Assembly (NCBI GenBank): GCA_031213475.1
Contig: JARUPZ010000016.1
Location: 434,001 to 498,000, forward strand
From: Nereocystis luetkeana
Taxonomy: Eukaryota > Sar > Phaeophyceae > Laminariales > Laminariaceae
Direction of reading: 5' to 3'
DNA length: 64,000 nucleotides
This document shows, piece after piece, positions 24,654-36,600 of the stretch. Position 1 is the first letter of the stretch, and each line of letters starts with the position of its first letter. The notes beneath the pieces were generated by a model that ran no database searches, was not told where the DNA came from, and saw nothing but the letters and a program-made list of their open reading frames with translations. The position numbers and the translations under genes are program-made.

Positions 24654-27600
24654 TTAAACGTCCACCACCCCCGACTCCCCGGCGGTGAAGTCCTCCGGCG
24701 TGGACGCGCCGTCGAGCTCCTCCAGCCCTTCCACAGGGTCCACCAGTCGCCCGGGGATCTTGCTTCGCGCGGCAGCTTCGGTCAGCTTAGGGATGTCCTG
24801 AGGGATGAGGTCCAGGTTTCCGTGCAGGAACAGGATCATCTCCACGTACTTGCTGTCCGTTGTGCTCCTGGAGGACGTCATCATACGCCCAGCATCGCTA
24901 AAGTCACGCTCAAGCACTGCCGCCGACGCAGGAGCCCCGAAAATCACGCGTGCTACCCTGGCCAACAGCGGGTACGAACTAGCCCACGCCTTCCACCATA
25001 GGAGAACCTCCTCGGCGCTCACGGCGCCCGTGAGGGTGTTGAAAGCCCTCAGCTTGGTGAGCTCCGCGCGAGCAGTTTCCTCGAAAGACGGCGGCGCCTC
25101 TTCCGCCCCGTCGCCCCCCGCCCCGAACAGACCGAGGCTGGCGTACAGGTTTGCCGTCTCCTTCTTCTTCTTGTCGACGGGGGGCTTGAAAAGGGGGTGC
25201 ACGCTCCCGGGAGCAGCCGCTTGACGAGCCCGTTTAGCAGCGGGCTGGTCGGGCTGGTCGGCAGCGGGCCCGGCAGGCGTCGTCGATCCATCCTCCTTGC
25301 CGGCTGCCGCTGCCTCCGCCAGCTTCACAGCCAAGGAGATGACCTTCTCGACGATGATCGACTTGACAGCGGTAGCGCGCTCTGGCGTCGGGGCTAGTTT
25401 GTTCACGTACGCCAGGTCAGCCGAGTGCGGATGCAACAGCATCTGCATGTCGAACAAGTAGTCCGTGTCTTCGCTGGCGTCGTCCTCGTAGCGCTTGTCG
25501 AACCAACGCCAGTTGACGGCCTCGAGCAGGTGCTTGCGGGTATCGCGGGCCACGGGGGTCAGCGATCTAGACTCTCTGGCGGCCCTGGAGGCCGGTTGCT
25601 CCTCGCCACCAATGCCACCTGTAGCACCCTGAGCCAGCTTGCGCGCCGGGGTCAAAATGTCGAGCGGGGCAGCGTCGTTGAGCGTGGTGAGCTTGAGCGT
25701 CGCCAAGGCAAGCACCGCGGTTTGCCCGGTGGGGACGTGCGTCTGCTGGCACGTCACGATGACTTGCGCTGCCGGCTTGATGATGGAGTACAGCTCGTTG
25801 ATCTCGTTGCTCACGGATGTCAACGGACTGTTCTTGCCTTCCGCCGCGTAGACGCCGTCGATGGCTGCACGGTTGACGATGACGGCCTCCAAGACGCCAG
25901 CTACACCTGACCACCGCTGGGGTGCGGCGTTGACCAGTTTGCGGTGGGAGCACAGGGCGTACTGCCGGACCTGCTCGTCCTCGAAGATGGCCTGTTGCGT
26001 GTGGGCGGGGGGCAAGGGGGCGGGCAGAGCGTGGGGGTAGGGAGGGGGCGGTGAACGGGCGGTGAACGGCGTGAGAACAAAAATAATTTAATGGGGTGGA
26101 ACTGACACGATAAAGAGAAGCCAAGCCAGAGGACCTGAGTACTTTCTTAGTGTATGCTGTACAAATCAGCGGTGAACGCGTGTGAAAGTGTTACCGTTAT
26201 TCTTTCTTGACGATCACCACTCTCCCTCCCTTCCCTATCTCTTTCTCTCTCGCGCGCACATGCACGTTCTTGCGCAAAAAATAATTATACTTGGCTTCTG
26301 GCACAGCGCCACCAACGTAAAACAGAGTTGCAACTGACCTTTGTTCTCGTAGACTTCCGGATGTGCTCCACGACCTTCTTCACCGTCATGATCACTTGGC
26401 GCGCGGCGGGGTTTTTCGACTTGGTCGGATCCACGTGCGTGCCGAACGCCTGTCATCACGTGTTGAAAGCGTGGACGTGTGAGCGAGCATTTTCAATTGC
26501 ACACGCGTGCGCTCGATCGTCGCGCGAAAACAAATACCGAGTGCGTACTCTTCGGAGGGCGCGAAAAAAAAGTTAAAGTTTTTGATATCATTACCCTTTC
26601 GTCTTCGTCTCTCACAACAACCGATCACCCGAGAGTTTTTTTTGTTGTGTCATTACCCTTTTGTCTCTCACCACAACCGATCACCCGAGAACCCAGTACT
26701 TGTATAGAACGCATGTGGCACCGACACTGACTACGATGGGAAACCATTACCGGAAAACTCACCTCGACCAGAGCGCAGTTGATCATGTGGCACACGCACC
26801 ACTCCCACAGCCCCGGTAGCAACACCTTGCACAGCCGCTTCACGTCGCTGCCGGCGTCGCTTGTCGCAGAGAAGAGCAGTGTCGTGTCGAGGCCGTATTC
26901 TTCTAGCACACTCTCGAGGTACTTCTCCAGAAGCGCCGATAGGCGTCTGCTCTCTAGCAGCTCCTTCGTGGGGTTGAACTGTCGAACTGCGATGAGGCGA
27001 GACCTCAGCACCCAGTTCCGGTCGATGTAGAACAACCGAATACCTGGAGCAGGGGTTTTGCGAGAGAACGCAAACGAGTGTACGTCAACGAAGTGCCGGG
27101 AAAAAATAAAATGCTGAAATTGCACATGTGAATCATATCATCACTACAGGTATTGAGCAGCACCCTCACTTTCCCGTATTTTTCAAAGCGACGAACCACA
27201 CATGGCGAGGAAGCGGGACAGGTATCAGGTACACAACAATACACAACATCAAGATGCACTCAGCTACAGCAATATACTATATACCAATATGCACGCCTCG
27301 CGGCAATCTAGAAACCATACACGCTGTTTTACTCACCGATGTACTTCAAGCTCGAGAACTTGTCCACCCACAGGTCGAGGTTCAGGTGCAGAAGCGGCAT
27401 GCCACCGATCTCGGCAGCCAACTCCGTCTTGAACTCGAAAGCGGTTGCGGCGTACATCTCGGTGATCATGTGCTTGACGGCCTTGTTGTGGATGCCAGTG
27501 ATGGGGAAGTTCTTGAGAGCAGTCAGCCTCAAGCTCGTTCTCACCCACTCCTTCTCGCCGTGTGACAACGGGCACAACCCCTCGACGATGTTGGTCTTGA

Positions 27601-28910
27601 CAAAAGTCATCGCCATAAACCGCTGTTGGTCTTGGGTGTACATGGCTGACGAACGGGCCTTCAATACCCGATGGTCCAGTCGGTCGGTCTTGGTCTTCGC
27701 GGCTACAGTCTTCTTGGGCGTCTCTGTGATTTTTGAACATATCAGAACACGGGGACATGAGCATGAGTTACATCTTGTTGCTTTTTTATATTTCGTCTGG
27801 TTATGGGTCGTACGGGCGCGACTGTTTTCTGAAACATAGGATACAAAACAAGTACTATTTATGGCTCTGCCCCGAAGAATACAGTACACCCCGAGACCGA
27901 GAGCGAGGTGTTTTTTATTTTTGCACACGGTACATTGTATTGTATGCGGTGTTCGTGTAATACAAAATATATAGTCTATATACATATGGCGTGAGTTTTG
28001 TATTTTTTTTTATTTATATGACACAATGTCAAAATAATGTAGATGCTCTACCGACAGCAGTGTAAAACTAAGAACACAGGGCGTGCGCCGAAAGGGTGCC
28101 GCAGATGACAGCACAGTGTACAAAACAAACCTCATATCATATGTTTCGGTGTGCCCTCTCCCCCCCTCTTTTCCGTCCTATGGATCGCCATACATTACAT
28201 TATTTACACTTACATCATACATAAACGTCCTAGTCTTGCCAGTACATTTCTATTTCAAAAATATTAATATTTAAAATATATAGACTGCAACACATGCACA
28301 TAATTGTTATTGTTTCTATCATACCAAGCACACAGAGGTCGGCGCGGTGTTTGGTTTCAAGGCTGCTTGAGAGCAGCAACTCGCCTGCTTTGTGCTTAGC
28401 AGCGATGTGGCCGGTGGCGTTTGAAGCCGCTGCCGCACCGATGGCGATGAAGACGCCCTTCTTCGATTGCTCCCGGCAATAGGGACTCCCCAAGCACGCG
28501 AAGCCCCACTTGCCGCTTTCCTTGTTCTTCACCTTCACTCCGTACTTGTAGATGTTCGAGGAAGCTCTCGCGGGCTTGGGGATAATCTCGTAACCGTCTG
28601 GAGGCACGAAGTCCTTGATCGCGGTTGCGACCTTTTCACCCTCCTGTGCGTTGATTAGTTCAGAGAAAAAAGACGGTCGTCTTTGGCGATCAGAAAAACA
28701 TAAACGTGTCATGCCCCGGCTGTGATTCGTATCAATCTAAATCTACGAGGCTGCGTACATACGGAATGCTCGGCAAGACAAGACGAGATGGCAAATGAAA
28801 ATACGCTGGCCAATGTGAATGGTTATTTCTCGGTGTGAACGCACGTGCGTGCATGTGTGGTGCTTACGTTACGTGTACGTTCCCATGGCTCGAATGCGCA
28901 CAAGCACGGG

Positions 28911-28943
<33 letters not shown>

Positions 28944-29136
28944 CTGACGAAGATCTACAACATGCGGATGTGTTATATGTACAATGTGCTTGTGTTTGTG
29001 TTTGTTTTGAACGCACCTCCAGCCCAGCTGCGTTGACGTCGACAATAGCTGGAGCTGCTGCCGACGCGCCAGCTCCGTCGCCAGGTGGCGGACCATCACC
29101 ATTGCCGTTTGCTTCTTCGCCACTGAAAGCTGGCAT
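24654..29136 (-). CDS. hAT-superfamily transposase, six exons, apparently intact
   Basis: Exons 5' to 3': 29136-29017, 28643-28325, 27723-27337, 27043-26763, 26449-26339 and 25991-24654. All have AG/GT borders and matching phase, giving 851 aa. A BED-like zinc-finger candidate has C90, C96, H119 and H124. The RNase-H-like core shows D263 (NLDLWVD), D338 (ATSDAGSD) and the hAT CxxH motif at 358-361. The C-terminal dimerisation domain (about 736-800) has the typical W...YPLLARVAR, LERDFSDAGRM and helix YVEMILFLHGNLD, with E767 as the third catalytic candidate. The enzyme would cut and paste an element with short inverted repeats. No stop or frameshift was needed in the model, which suggests recent activity or domestication. 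ATG 29136 is the first in-frame start before a good donor. Confidence 0.9.
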
Positions 29137-30484
29137 TTTGACATGCACAGCCCGCGGTAGTTGCTCGTGTCGTGGTGGGGAGCTGATTTGGTTGTGTGCA
29201 GGACCACTGATATTTGCGGCTGCAAATACACCGGGCTCGCTCAAATGCATACGTATGTAATACATACCTGGTACGTGGTATCACATACCAGGGTATGCAT
29301 AGAACTACATACTTAGATCACAACCCCTGAGCGTGCTCGGTTGGTGTATCCCTGGCCTCTCAGAGCTCCCACTTCCAAACCGCCTCCTTTCATTACTTGC
29401 CGGACCTTTCCAGCAGTTCTTTGTTTTCTCGGTCTTTTCTTCCTTTTTTTTTCTTTCGTTTTGTGTGCATGCGTGTTCTCCGAGCACGGCATCGCGGGAG
29501 GACCCGGCACCGTCGCGGGTGTCAGCGGGTGCTGGCAGGTAGAGGGGGGGGTGCAAGGAGCGCGGTCGCCGCTCTCGTGCCTAGGCGTCGCGTGTGCCTC
29601 GAGACACGAGGGATGCATGAACGGGCTTTGTCTGGCTTCGATTTATGATTGTTGATAGAGTATGTACGAGTTTATAATGGCCGTTCGGGAGGGCCAGATA
29701 ATATTCAAGCGGTGCTTATTTTTGCGACCACGCTGGTTGAAAGAGGGAGGTGTGCAGTTTGAACACCAACGTTAATCGAGCTGGCGAACGACGGCCACGG
29801 TGAGCACCGGGCTTCACGCGGGGCGGGCGACGGGGCTGATTGTGGCAGAGAGTGGTAAAAGCTTTACCCGGACCGAATCGGTAGCGAGGTGGTCGCGAGA
29901 GGGGCGGGCGGCGTACGAGGCTGAGAGAGAAGCTCTTCTGTGCGATTTTTTCTTTTCTTCTTTTCGAACGGGTGTAAGGTGTTCCAATCAGGCAGAAAAA
30001 TATTACACGAGAGGGACGGGGATTTTTTTTCCTTTCCGAGTTTTTGGTTTCATTTTCATTGTTTTTGCTGCTGTGCCGTGCTGAGCTTTCGCTTTCTTCG
30101 TGCATACAGTACAGACATACCAGGTAGAGCATATCGAAAGAAGAAAATAAGTACAGACAGTAGTACCCTACCTTGGGTATATGTACGTACGTACGACATC
30201 CGCGACGCGAAGCGTATACCTGGTATGTGGCATCCAAGCTGACGTCGGAGCTGTTTTTTCCTGAAGCATGGCGGCGGGACTCTTGGCATTATCAAGTCGC
30301 CGGTTTGCAGTTAAGATCCTTGAAAACACTAAACTCAATTGTGGACCTCTGTTCGCTTCGCATAATTCGATGTACTTTTTTTCCTTCCTGAGCGAGCGTA
30401 GCGGGCGGCGTAGGCCGCCCGCGGAGCGAAGCGCCTTGTATGTACGTACGTACTCGTAGGCCGAAGAGGTCAATATCTCCGCAT

Positions 30485-30660
30485 GCGCAAATATATTTGT
30501 CTGCAGGCAAATACTTTCTTGAGAACCTGCGCAAATATTTGTCTGTAGGCAAATACTTCCTTGAGAACCTGCGCAAATATTTGTCTGCAGGCAAATACTT
30601 TTTTGAAAAGCTGCGCAAATATTTGTCTGCAGGCAAATATTTTTTTGAGAACTTGCGAAT
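30485..30660. repeat. 42-bp tandem repeat array, right copy
   Basis: About four units of the same 42-bp sequence as at 23.8-24.05 kb, nearly identical and in direct orientation, here upstream of the transposase start codon. A repeat shared by both flanks of one gene supports the view that 23.1-31.1 kb is one element. Confidence 0.9.
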
Positions 30661-31334
30661 TAAATGAATCCCTACGAGTATACATCGGTAGTAAACCCCC
30701 AGCATACCGAAGACATTAGCATAACGGACACGCATGTGAAAAACAATCAGTGGGAATCCTCTGCGAAAGCCGTAGAGAAGGCATGGGTTTTCAGCTCTGA
30801 AAGAAGGATAACACCCCTGGGGCCTGTGCGGGATCCGTTTCGGGTCGATTTGAGAGGTTTCCAGTGATATTGTGAGACATACTGAACGGGGGACAAGTCA
30901 AACATACGGGTGCCCTGGGTACCCGGGTAGTCGAACCCGCCGAGTACCCGGGTTTGGTTACCCCCAAAACCCGCGGGTTTCAAGTCAAACCCGAACCCCG
31001 TCATGGGTTTTGCCCGTCCGGGTTGTACCCGGGTTTCGATCATCCGGGGTATACCTCTATAATAGTAGGTACAGCAACACGGGGCGCACAAGATGCAACG
31101 TCAAACCTCGTATAGCTCGAGACAAGCAGGGTGGGTATTCGACACCATTATTATATTCTAAGAAAGAACGGTTTAATGTGAAGAACACACACGTAAACAA
31201 TCCAGTCATTTTATTTACGTCTGTAGGGCTGCACTACTCCCGTTTCGGGGACAAATTGCGTACTCGGAATTAGATGGTGCACATGTCTTTGTACAGCAGT
31301 GCAGCATTAGATTATACAAGTAACATATACCTGG

Positions 31335-31660
31335 TACTCCTAACCGGTTTGGCCAAACCACTCTCGTGTTCTGGTCGACACATCAGGCAGCAGGAGGGTC
31401 GATCACACATTATTCGTGACTCGTGAAGGGAGCACGGCGAATGCATCACGCACCGATGCCGATGGTACCATACCTAATCATATCCAAACCAATACGTACG
31501 AGTAACAGGTCATACCAGGTACCAGGTATAGCCGGTTTGGCCAAACCACTCTCGCTCGTGTTGTGGCCGATACAGGGTCGATCACACAATATTCAGGACT
31601 CGCGAAGCGCGCAGGGCGCATGCATCAAACTCCGAGGCCGATGGTACCATACCATACCTG
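31335..31660. repeat. Diverged direct duplication with GGTTTGGCCAAACC
   Basis: Two copies of about 130 bp (from 31346 and 31537) share GGTTTGGCCAAACCACTCTC, GGGTCGATCACACA and GCCGATGGTACCATACC. Three TACCWGGTA motifs mark the spacers. The palindrome GGTTTGGCCAAACC may form a cruciform. Confidence 0.85.
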
Positions 31661-31855
31661 GTATCATGTCAATTTCAATACTATTGTAGTGCTCGTAGGT
31701 ACATGCACCTGTGTGAAAGAGGGGCTATCACGACTCACGACACATCAGAGATCAGATACGCTGTGTTTACCAAGCTGTGCCAATAGTTTCCGAGTTTTTC
31801 GAGAGGAGCTCTTTTTATATACGCTCTTTTCGAGAGCAGCTCTTCGCGCTCTTAC

Positions 31856-33232
31856 CTTGACGTCCAGATTGTTTCCCGACAACACCAAGTTCTTAGCGGC
31901 CGCCAGAGCCACAGCCTCTGCCGCCGCCGCCGCCCCTGCAGCCCCCTTGCCCCCAACCACACCCTTGCCTGTCTTGCTCGAGGGCATGGTGGACACGTCC
32001 GGCGACCACCTCGAAGACGGCCCTGCCTCAGCGGCCTTCCCTCCTCCTGCTTTTTTAGCTGCTGCTGCTGCGGCTGCTACGGCGGCTGCAGCTGCCTTTC
32101 GCCCTGCAGGCGTCTTCACTGATGTTGTTGCCACTACTGCTGCTACTGAAGAGGTAGACCCAGGGCTTGCAACGTTGGTGGCGGCATCAGCGGCAGCGGT
32201 GGAGATGGTGGCGGGGGAGGCAGCCTTGTTGTCGGTTTCCGACTTCGTCACGGGGGATCCCTCCGCATCGGGGTGCGCTTCGTCCTCAACGGAATCCGTT
32301 TCTTCGCCGGCGTCCTTCGCTGCCTCCCCCTCGGTGGCGGTGCCAGCGGCTGCGCCAGCAGCAGCAGCACTGGCACCGGTCAGCGGGAGCGAGAAGGCAG
32401 CGGTAGTGGCGGCGGCGACGATGGCAGCAGCAGAAGCAGCAGCAACAGCAGCAGCATCGACTGCGGCAGGGGCGCCAGCGGAAGCGATCGGAGCACCGCT
32501 GGCACCATTTTCAGCGATGCTGTTGTCTTGCTGCGTGACCAAAGAACCATTGGTCTGGAGAGGCGGGGAGGATTCATCATTGCCATCATCATCATCATCA
32601 TCATCTTCATTGCCATCCTGGCCGCCTTCTACATCCGTGTCATGGAAGGAATCGGCGTCGTCCTCCCCTGAGCCGGCGGCTTCGGGATCCTCCTCATTAG
32701 GGGTTGGCGAAGCTCGCTGGGGAGACGAGGAATCTTCGGCCTCGGTAGGCGCTCCTCCATGCTCGGACAAGACGGTGCCGGTGACAGCCTCGCGAGAAGG
32801 ATCGGCGGCGGCCGTGGAAGAGAAGGAATCAGGGGCAGGCTGCAGGTTGGAGGAGGCAGAGGAATCAGTTGCGGCAGAAGCGGGTGCTTCAGTGGGAGAG
32901 GAGAGCTCCGCCACGGGTGCCCTCTCGCCGTTGGTCTCAGGTTGCCCCACCGAGGTTTGGGGGAGGTTGTCGCAATGCTCGTCCTTGACTGAAGGGAGAT
33001 CGCCTTCCGCGCCTCCCCCGCTGGAAGCACCCCCGAGAGCCACACTCTGAGGCGGTTCCATGCCGGTCGGCGCTGGGCTCGATTTCGCAGCTGCTGCTTT
33101 GGCCCGGGTGGCACGCGTGGCGCGTGCGCGTTTCGCGCGCGTAGGAGTTGCCGTGGCGTCAGGATTGGCACTGTCCGCGGCAGCCGCAGCACGCCTAGCC
33201 GCAGCGGCCTTGCCGGCACCAGCCCGAGGCAT
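31856..33232 (-). CDS. Ala-rich first coding exon, possibly the 5' end of the KH gene
   Basis: It opens with ATG at 33232 and runs 459 codons to a good donor (GTCAAG/GTAAGA at 31855). The encoded region is low complexity: a basic Ala/Arg-rich start with several RAKRARATRATRAK-like blocks (possible nuclear localisation), Ser/Glu/Pro-rich stretches, an acidic run EDDDDDDDGNDE, then long poly-Ala segments. No domain is recognisable. It ends in phase 0 with LVLSGNNLDVK. The next minus-strand exon with matching phase is at 16665, which gives DVK-RTADFMLAAKGNSYKAAR. That join would make a 1515-residue KH protein and put the hAT element in a 15 kb intron. The join is inferred; a separate short gene with an unseen second exon is the alternative. 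Confidence 0.6.
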
Positions 33233-33619
33233 ATTTTGTTTTTATGCTTGCGTTTCGGCTCACGTGTGATAAATGGGGTCCGGGGAGAAGGATTGCTGTG
33301 GAGGAATATAAAGTGAGTGCCGCCCAGGCTGAAAGAGGGAGATAATATGGCCGGGACGGTCCTGTGCTGGTGGGTTCCTTGGGTGTATCGTTCCTGGCGG
33401 GTGGATTCGGTGAGCGCAAGCGGCTCGCAGGTGCGTTGCCTTGCTCTCAAGGGTTTGTGTCCCCTGTTGCGAACATGCGGATATGGCTACTTTTACGAAA
33501 CCCTTGTTGCATTTTTGCAGTTTTGCTGTTTTGCAGCACAGAGCAATCCCATTGTTGTGTTTTGCAGTGTGGCTCCGAGAAGACGAGGCTGAACTCTGGA
33601 GCATTTCCTCTTGGTGACG
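33233..33619. promoter_or_regulatory. Putative bidirectional promoter
   Basis: Start codons at 33232 (minus) and 33620 (plus) face away from each other with 387 bp between them, so both genes probably share this control region. A GGAATATAAAG word at 33300-33310 could act as a TATA-like element but lies over 300 bp from the plus-strand ATG. No other defined element was recognised. Confidence 0.4.
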
Positions 33620-36600
33620 ATGGCAAACAGCAGCGGGAGTGAAAGCGACGGAGAGCCGGGGATAGACTGGGCCAGACTGGAAGATGAGCTGTCGGCGGGA
33701 ACATTACAGAGTCTACAGCAGCACCTGAAGGTGATGCAAGCTCATCGACCTCTCGACATAGCCGACCAACTACAATAAAACTACAGCTCGACTTCAGCAG
33801 CAGCGGCCTCCGCACAACGTACGTGGCCCAGTACAGTAGACAAACTGCTGAGCAGACGATCGCTTGTGTAGTTGGCACACAGCCACACACAGCAGTGCAT
33901 ATACTATTTGTCTGGCATGTGACAACACTTCCTGTACCTTTATGCCAAGTGCCAAGAGCGATGCAATTCACGCGACTCTGCTTTTTATCAACGCCGCCCG
34001 TGGTATAATACCTGTGGAGACTTGGTCAGGTGAGATTGAACATTGAACTCACGGCGAGCAAACGTTCCGCCATTTTGGGTTTTTTTACGATAGATGCTGC
34101 TGGAGTTTCACAACGTTCGACCCATGCATGACGATCCAGGTACAAGCTACTCGTACTTGTCGGCAGGTAAGCCATACGTGCATAGCAGCGCGAATACACA
34201 ATGCTACTCTGTCGTTGTACGGTATTTCACACCAGCCAGGTGCACGTACGTACTGCTGCTGTAAGTTGCACTGCTACCACCATCTGGTCCCATATACGGG
34301 GGACCATCGGTCGCCCCGGTGGTTCAAGTGGTTAACCTCGAATTCCACTTGTTTGAGTCCTGGGTTCGAGCCCCAGGAGGGTCGGACTTTGACTTTATTT
34401 GCAAAAATAAAAAAAGGGATTCAATTGTTGAGAGCGCCTTGCAGCGTGGGTAGGCACAATTCGATGCGAGTCGACGAGGGAAGAAAAGGCTGAAATCTTC
34501 TCGCGATAAAAATGAAGGCGCGTACCGTAGCGGGAAGGGGGGAGAAGAGCCTGCTATGTGACCCCGGATCTGAGTTACGAGTTGGAAGGAGAGAGAGAAG
34601 AAGATGTGCGAAGATAATGAATGGGATGAGAAAAAAAAAAAAAAAAAAAAAAATCTGATCTCAAAATCACGTCTTATGGGGCCTGTTTGGTGGAAAAAAT
34701 GTTCCTCCGAGATTTTATCACTCCTGAAATTCCATGAAATGTTTTTTTTTGGCAGCCTTTTCTGATCAACTCTGAAAGTGATGAAATTTGGCTTTGCACT
34801 AGACCTCGGTGGCATTATACAATTTTGTCTAGGTTATAGACTGGGTTCATGACGGGTCACGACGCTACATGCTTGGTTACGCTTGTACACAGCTGGGCTC
34901 CAACACTTGTGCATCGGCCACCACGGAGAGGGAGGGCATCAGTACCTTGGCCACCATCGTGTCCCTTGCGGCTGCCCAACTGCAGCTGCTCTAGGCAAAA
35001 CAACTTTGGAAACGAATAGGACGAGACTACAGCAGCAGTATCAAAACAATCAAACGGTATTTTTCTGACTACGACCGCCGCAAGCAGCTGATGCTCAGCG
35101 AAGGCGAGAGCTCCTTGCTGGTCCAGCGACTAGCGAACCCCTTACGCAGCTCCCCAGGGGGTTCCACATTCCGCTGCTTCCTTCGAGGAGCTGGTGGTGA
35201 AGGTTGACCGCCCAACCCGGCGTGAGCGACTCTCGTTCGTGTCGTGGTCCACGTGGAGTTCAAAATGTCGGTTGTGTTCTGTTTTTTTAGTTCTCCCATG
35301 AAATAAAACCAAAATCACGATAACGGCACATGGCGCACCGATCTGGTGTGGCTTTTTGCCGGTGGAAAATCCGACTTCCTGCCTTTTTCAATCACTCAAA
35401 AAAAATTGCATAAGACCCAGCCTTAGTGGGATATACTCTTCTGGCCCTGCCGCAACAAGCATCCCAAGCGACTGGAAAAGTTTTACCCTCAAAACGTTGG
35501 CACAGCATTTATACTCGTAGACTTACTTACATTTGTGTTTTTTTTGTTCCACTTGACTGATAGAAGACCTCGCTCGCGGCTCAGAGAAACTACTATTATT
35601 ATTAATGTTAATTAATACAAGGAGTCATCGCGTATACCTCTACAAAAAGGCTCGTATTTTCTCATTTTTTCCTTTACTTGTACTATTAATAACTTCAATA
35701 TTAATTTCGCTTTCACCTCACATGGTCATCAATCTAACCCTTAACCCAAGGTCAACCGCACCATCACCATCACCATCACCATCCCATTCGTTGGCTGTCT
35801 CTTATCATAGTTCAGACCCATGAAGCACCACCACCACCACCACCAGCAGTACCAGCGACGGTAACGCTCAGGGAAGAAGCGAGAGGGGAGGTTAAAGAGG
35901 CCTCTGAGGCGTCGTCTGTCAATAGTTACCGAGGGGATGGTATAGCAGCGCTGCCCACCTCCAACTTAGCATACAAGGTCAAGGATTACTGGGACGAGCG
36001 CTTTCAGGTCGAAGAAGACTACGACGTGAGCCCCCCCCTCTACCCCCTATTCCGGCGTACATTACGGGTCATGTGTTAAGAATTTGGTAGTTAAGAATAT
36101 CAGGTTGAGTTTTCATGTATTTCAAGAATTTCCAGCTATCATGTTATTAAGCAGTTGTGCTTAGCGTGGGCGCTACTCTTTATCCTATAGCATAGTCTCC
36201 AAGAGCCTGTGCCTAACGTTGACATCACAATAAGCCGCGAGGCTTGGCCGACATGGGAGATTCTTAACTGCTGTCGTGTACTGTGCATTCAACGCCCTTT
36301 GGGCCATTTTGAGAGTTCGCGACTCCGGCATACCTGGTACTCTGTAGGCTGTATGTAGACTGTAGAGATTAGACAAGTTTTGGTCGCCGAAACGTCTGTT
36401 GACTGTCATCCTTTTTTTGTGCATTATGTGCACCTGTTGCCCACCTTTTTTTTGTGTGCTGCCGCCTCCGCTGCGCTCTGAACAACGTGAAGTGGTTGGG
36501 GAGATACGCCGACTTAGCGGACCACCTTCGCAAGGCCATTCCGAAGGAGGCCAGAGTGCTAATCGTCGGCTGCGGGAACAGCAGCATGAGCGCGGACATG

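Larger units (their letters stand above)
23135..31067. mobile_element. Candidate full-length hAT transposon around the transposase gene
   Basis: Left end TACTATTAATAGACGTGCAC at 23135. Right end, read on the minus strand from 31067, is TACTATTATAGAGGTATACC. They match at most positions and are followed inward on both sides by blocks full of ACCCGGGT/GGGTAACCC words (23155-23290 and 30895-31045). Such blocks resemble subterminal transposase-binding repeats. The transposase gene and two arrays of one 42-bp tandem repeat lie inside. The size would be about 7.9 kb. A clean 8-bp target duplication was not found; the flanking ACTATTAA/TAATAGTA is inverted rather than direct. The exact borders are therefore tentative. 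Confidence 0.5.

Noticed and set aside
31563..33050. 495-codon plus-strand open frame
   Set aside because: Shadow of the Ala-rich minus-strand exon, which has a proper start codon and donor.
34680..35430. Possible Harbinger element starting GGGGCCTGTTTGG
   Set aside because: No matching inverted right end could be found.
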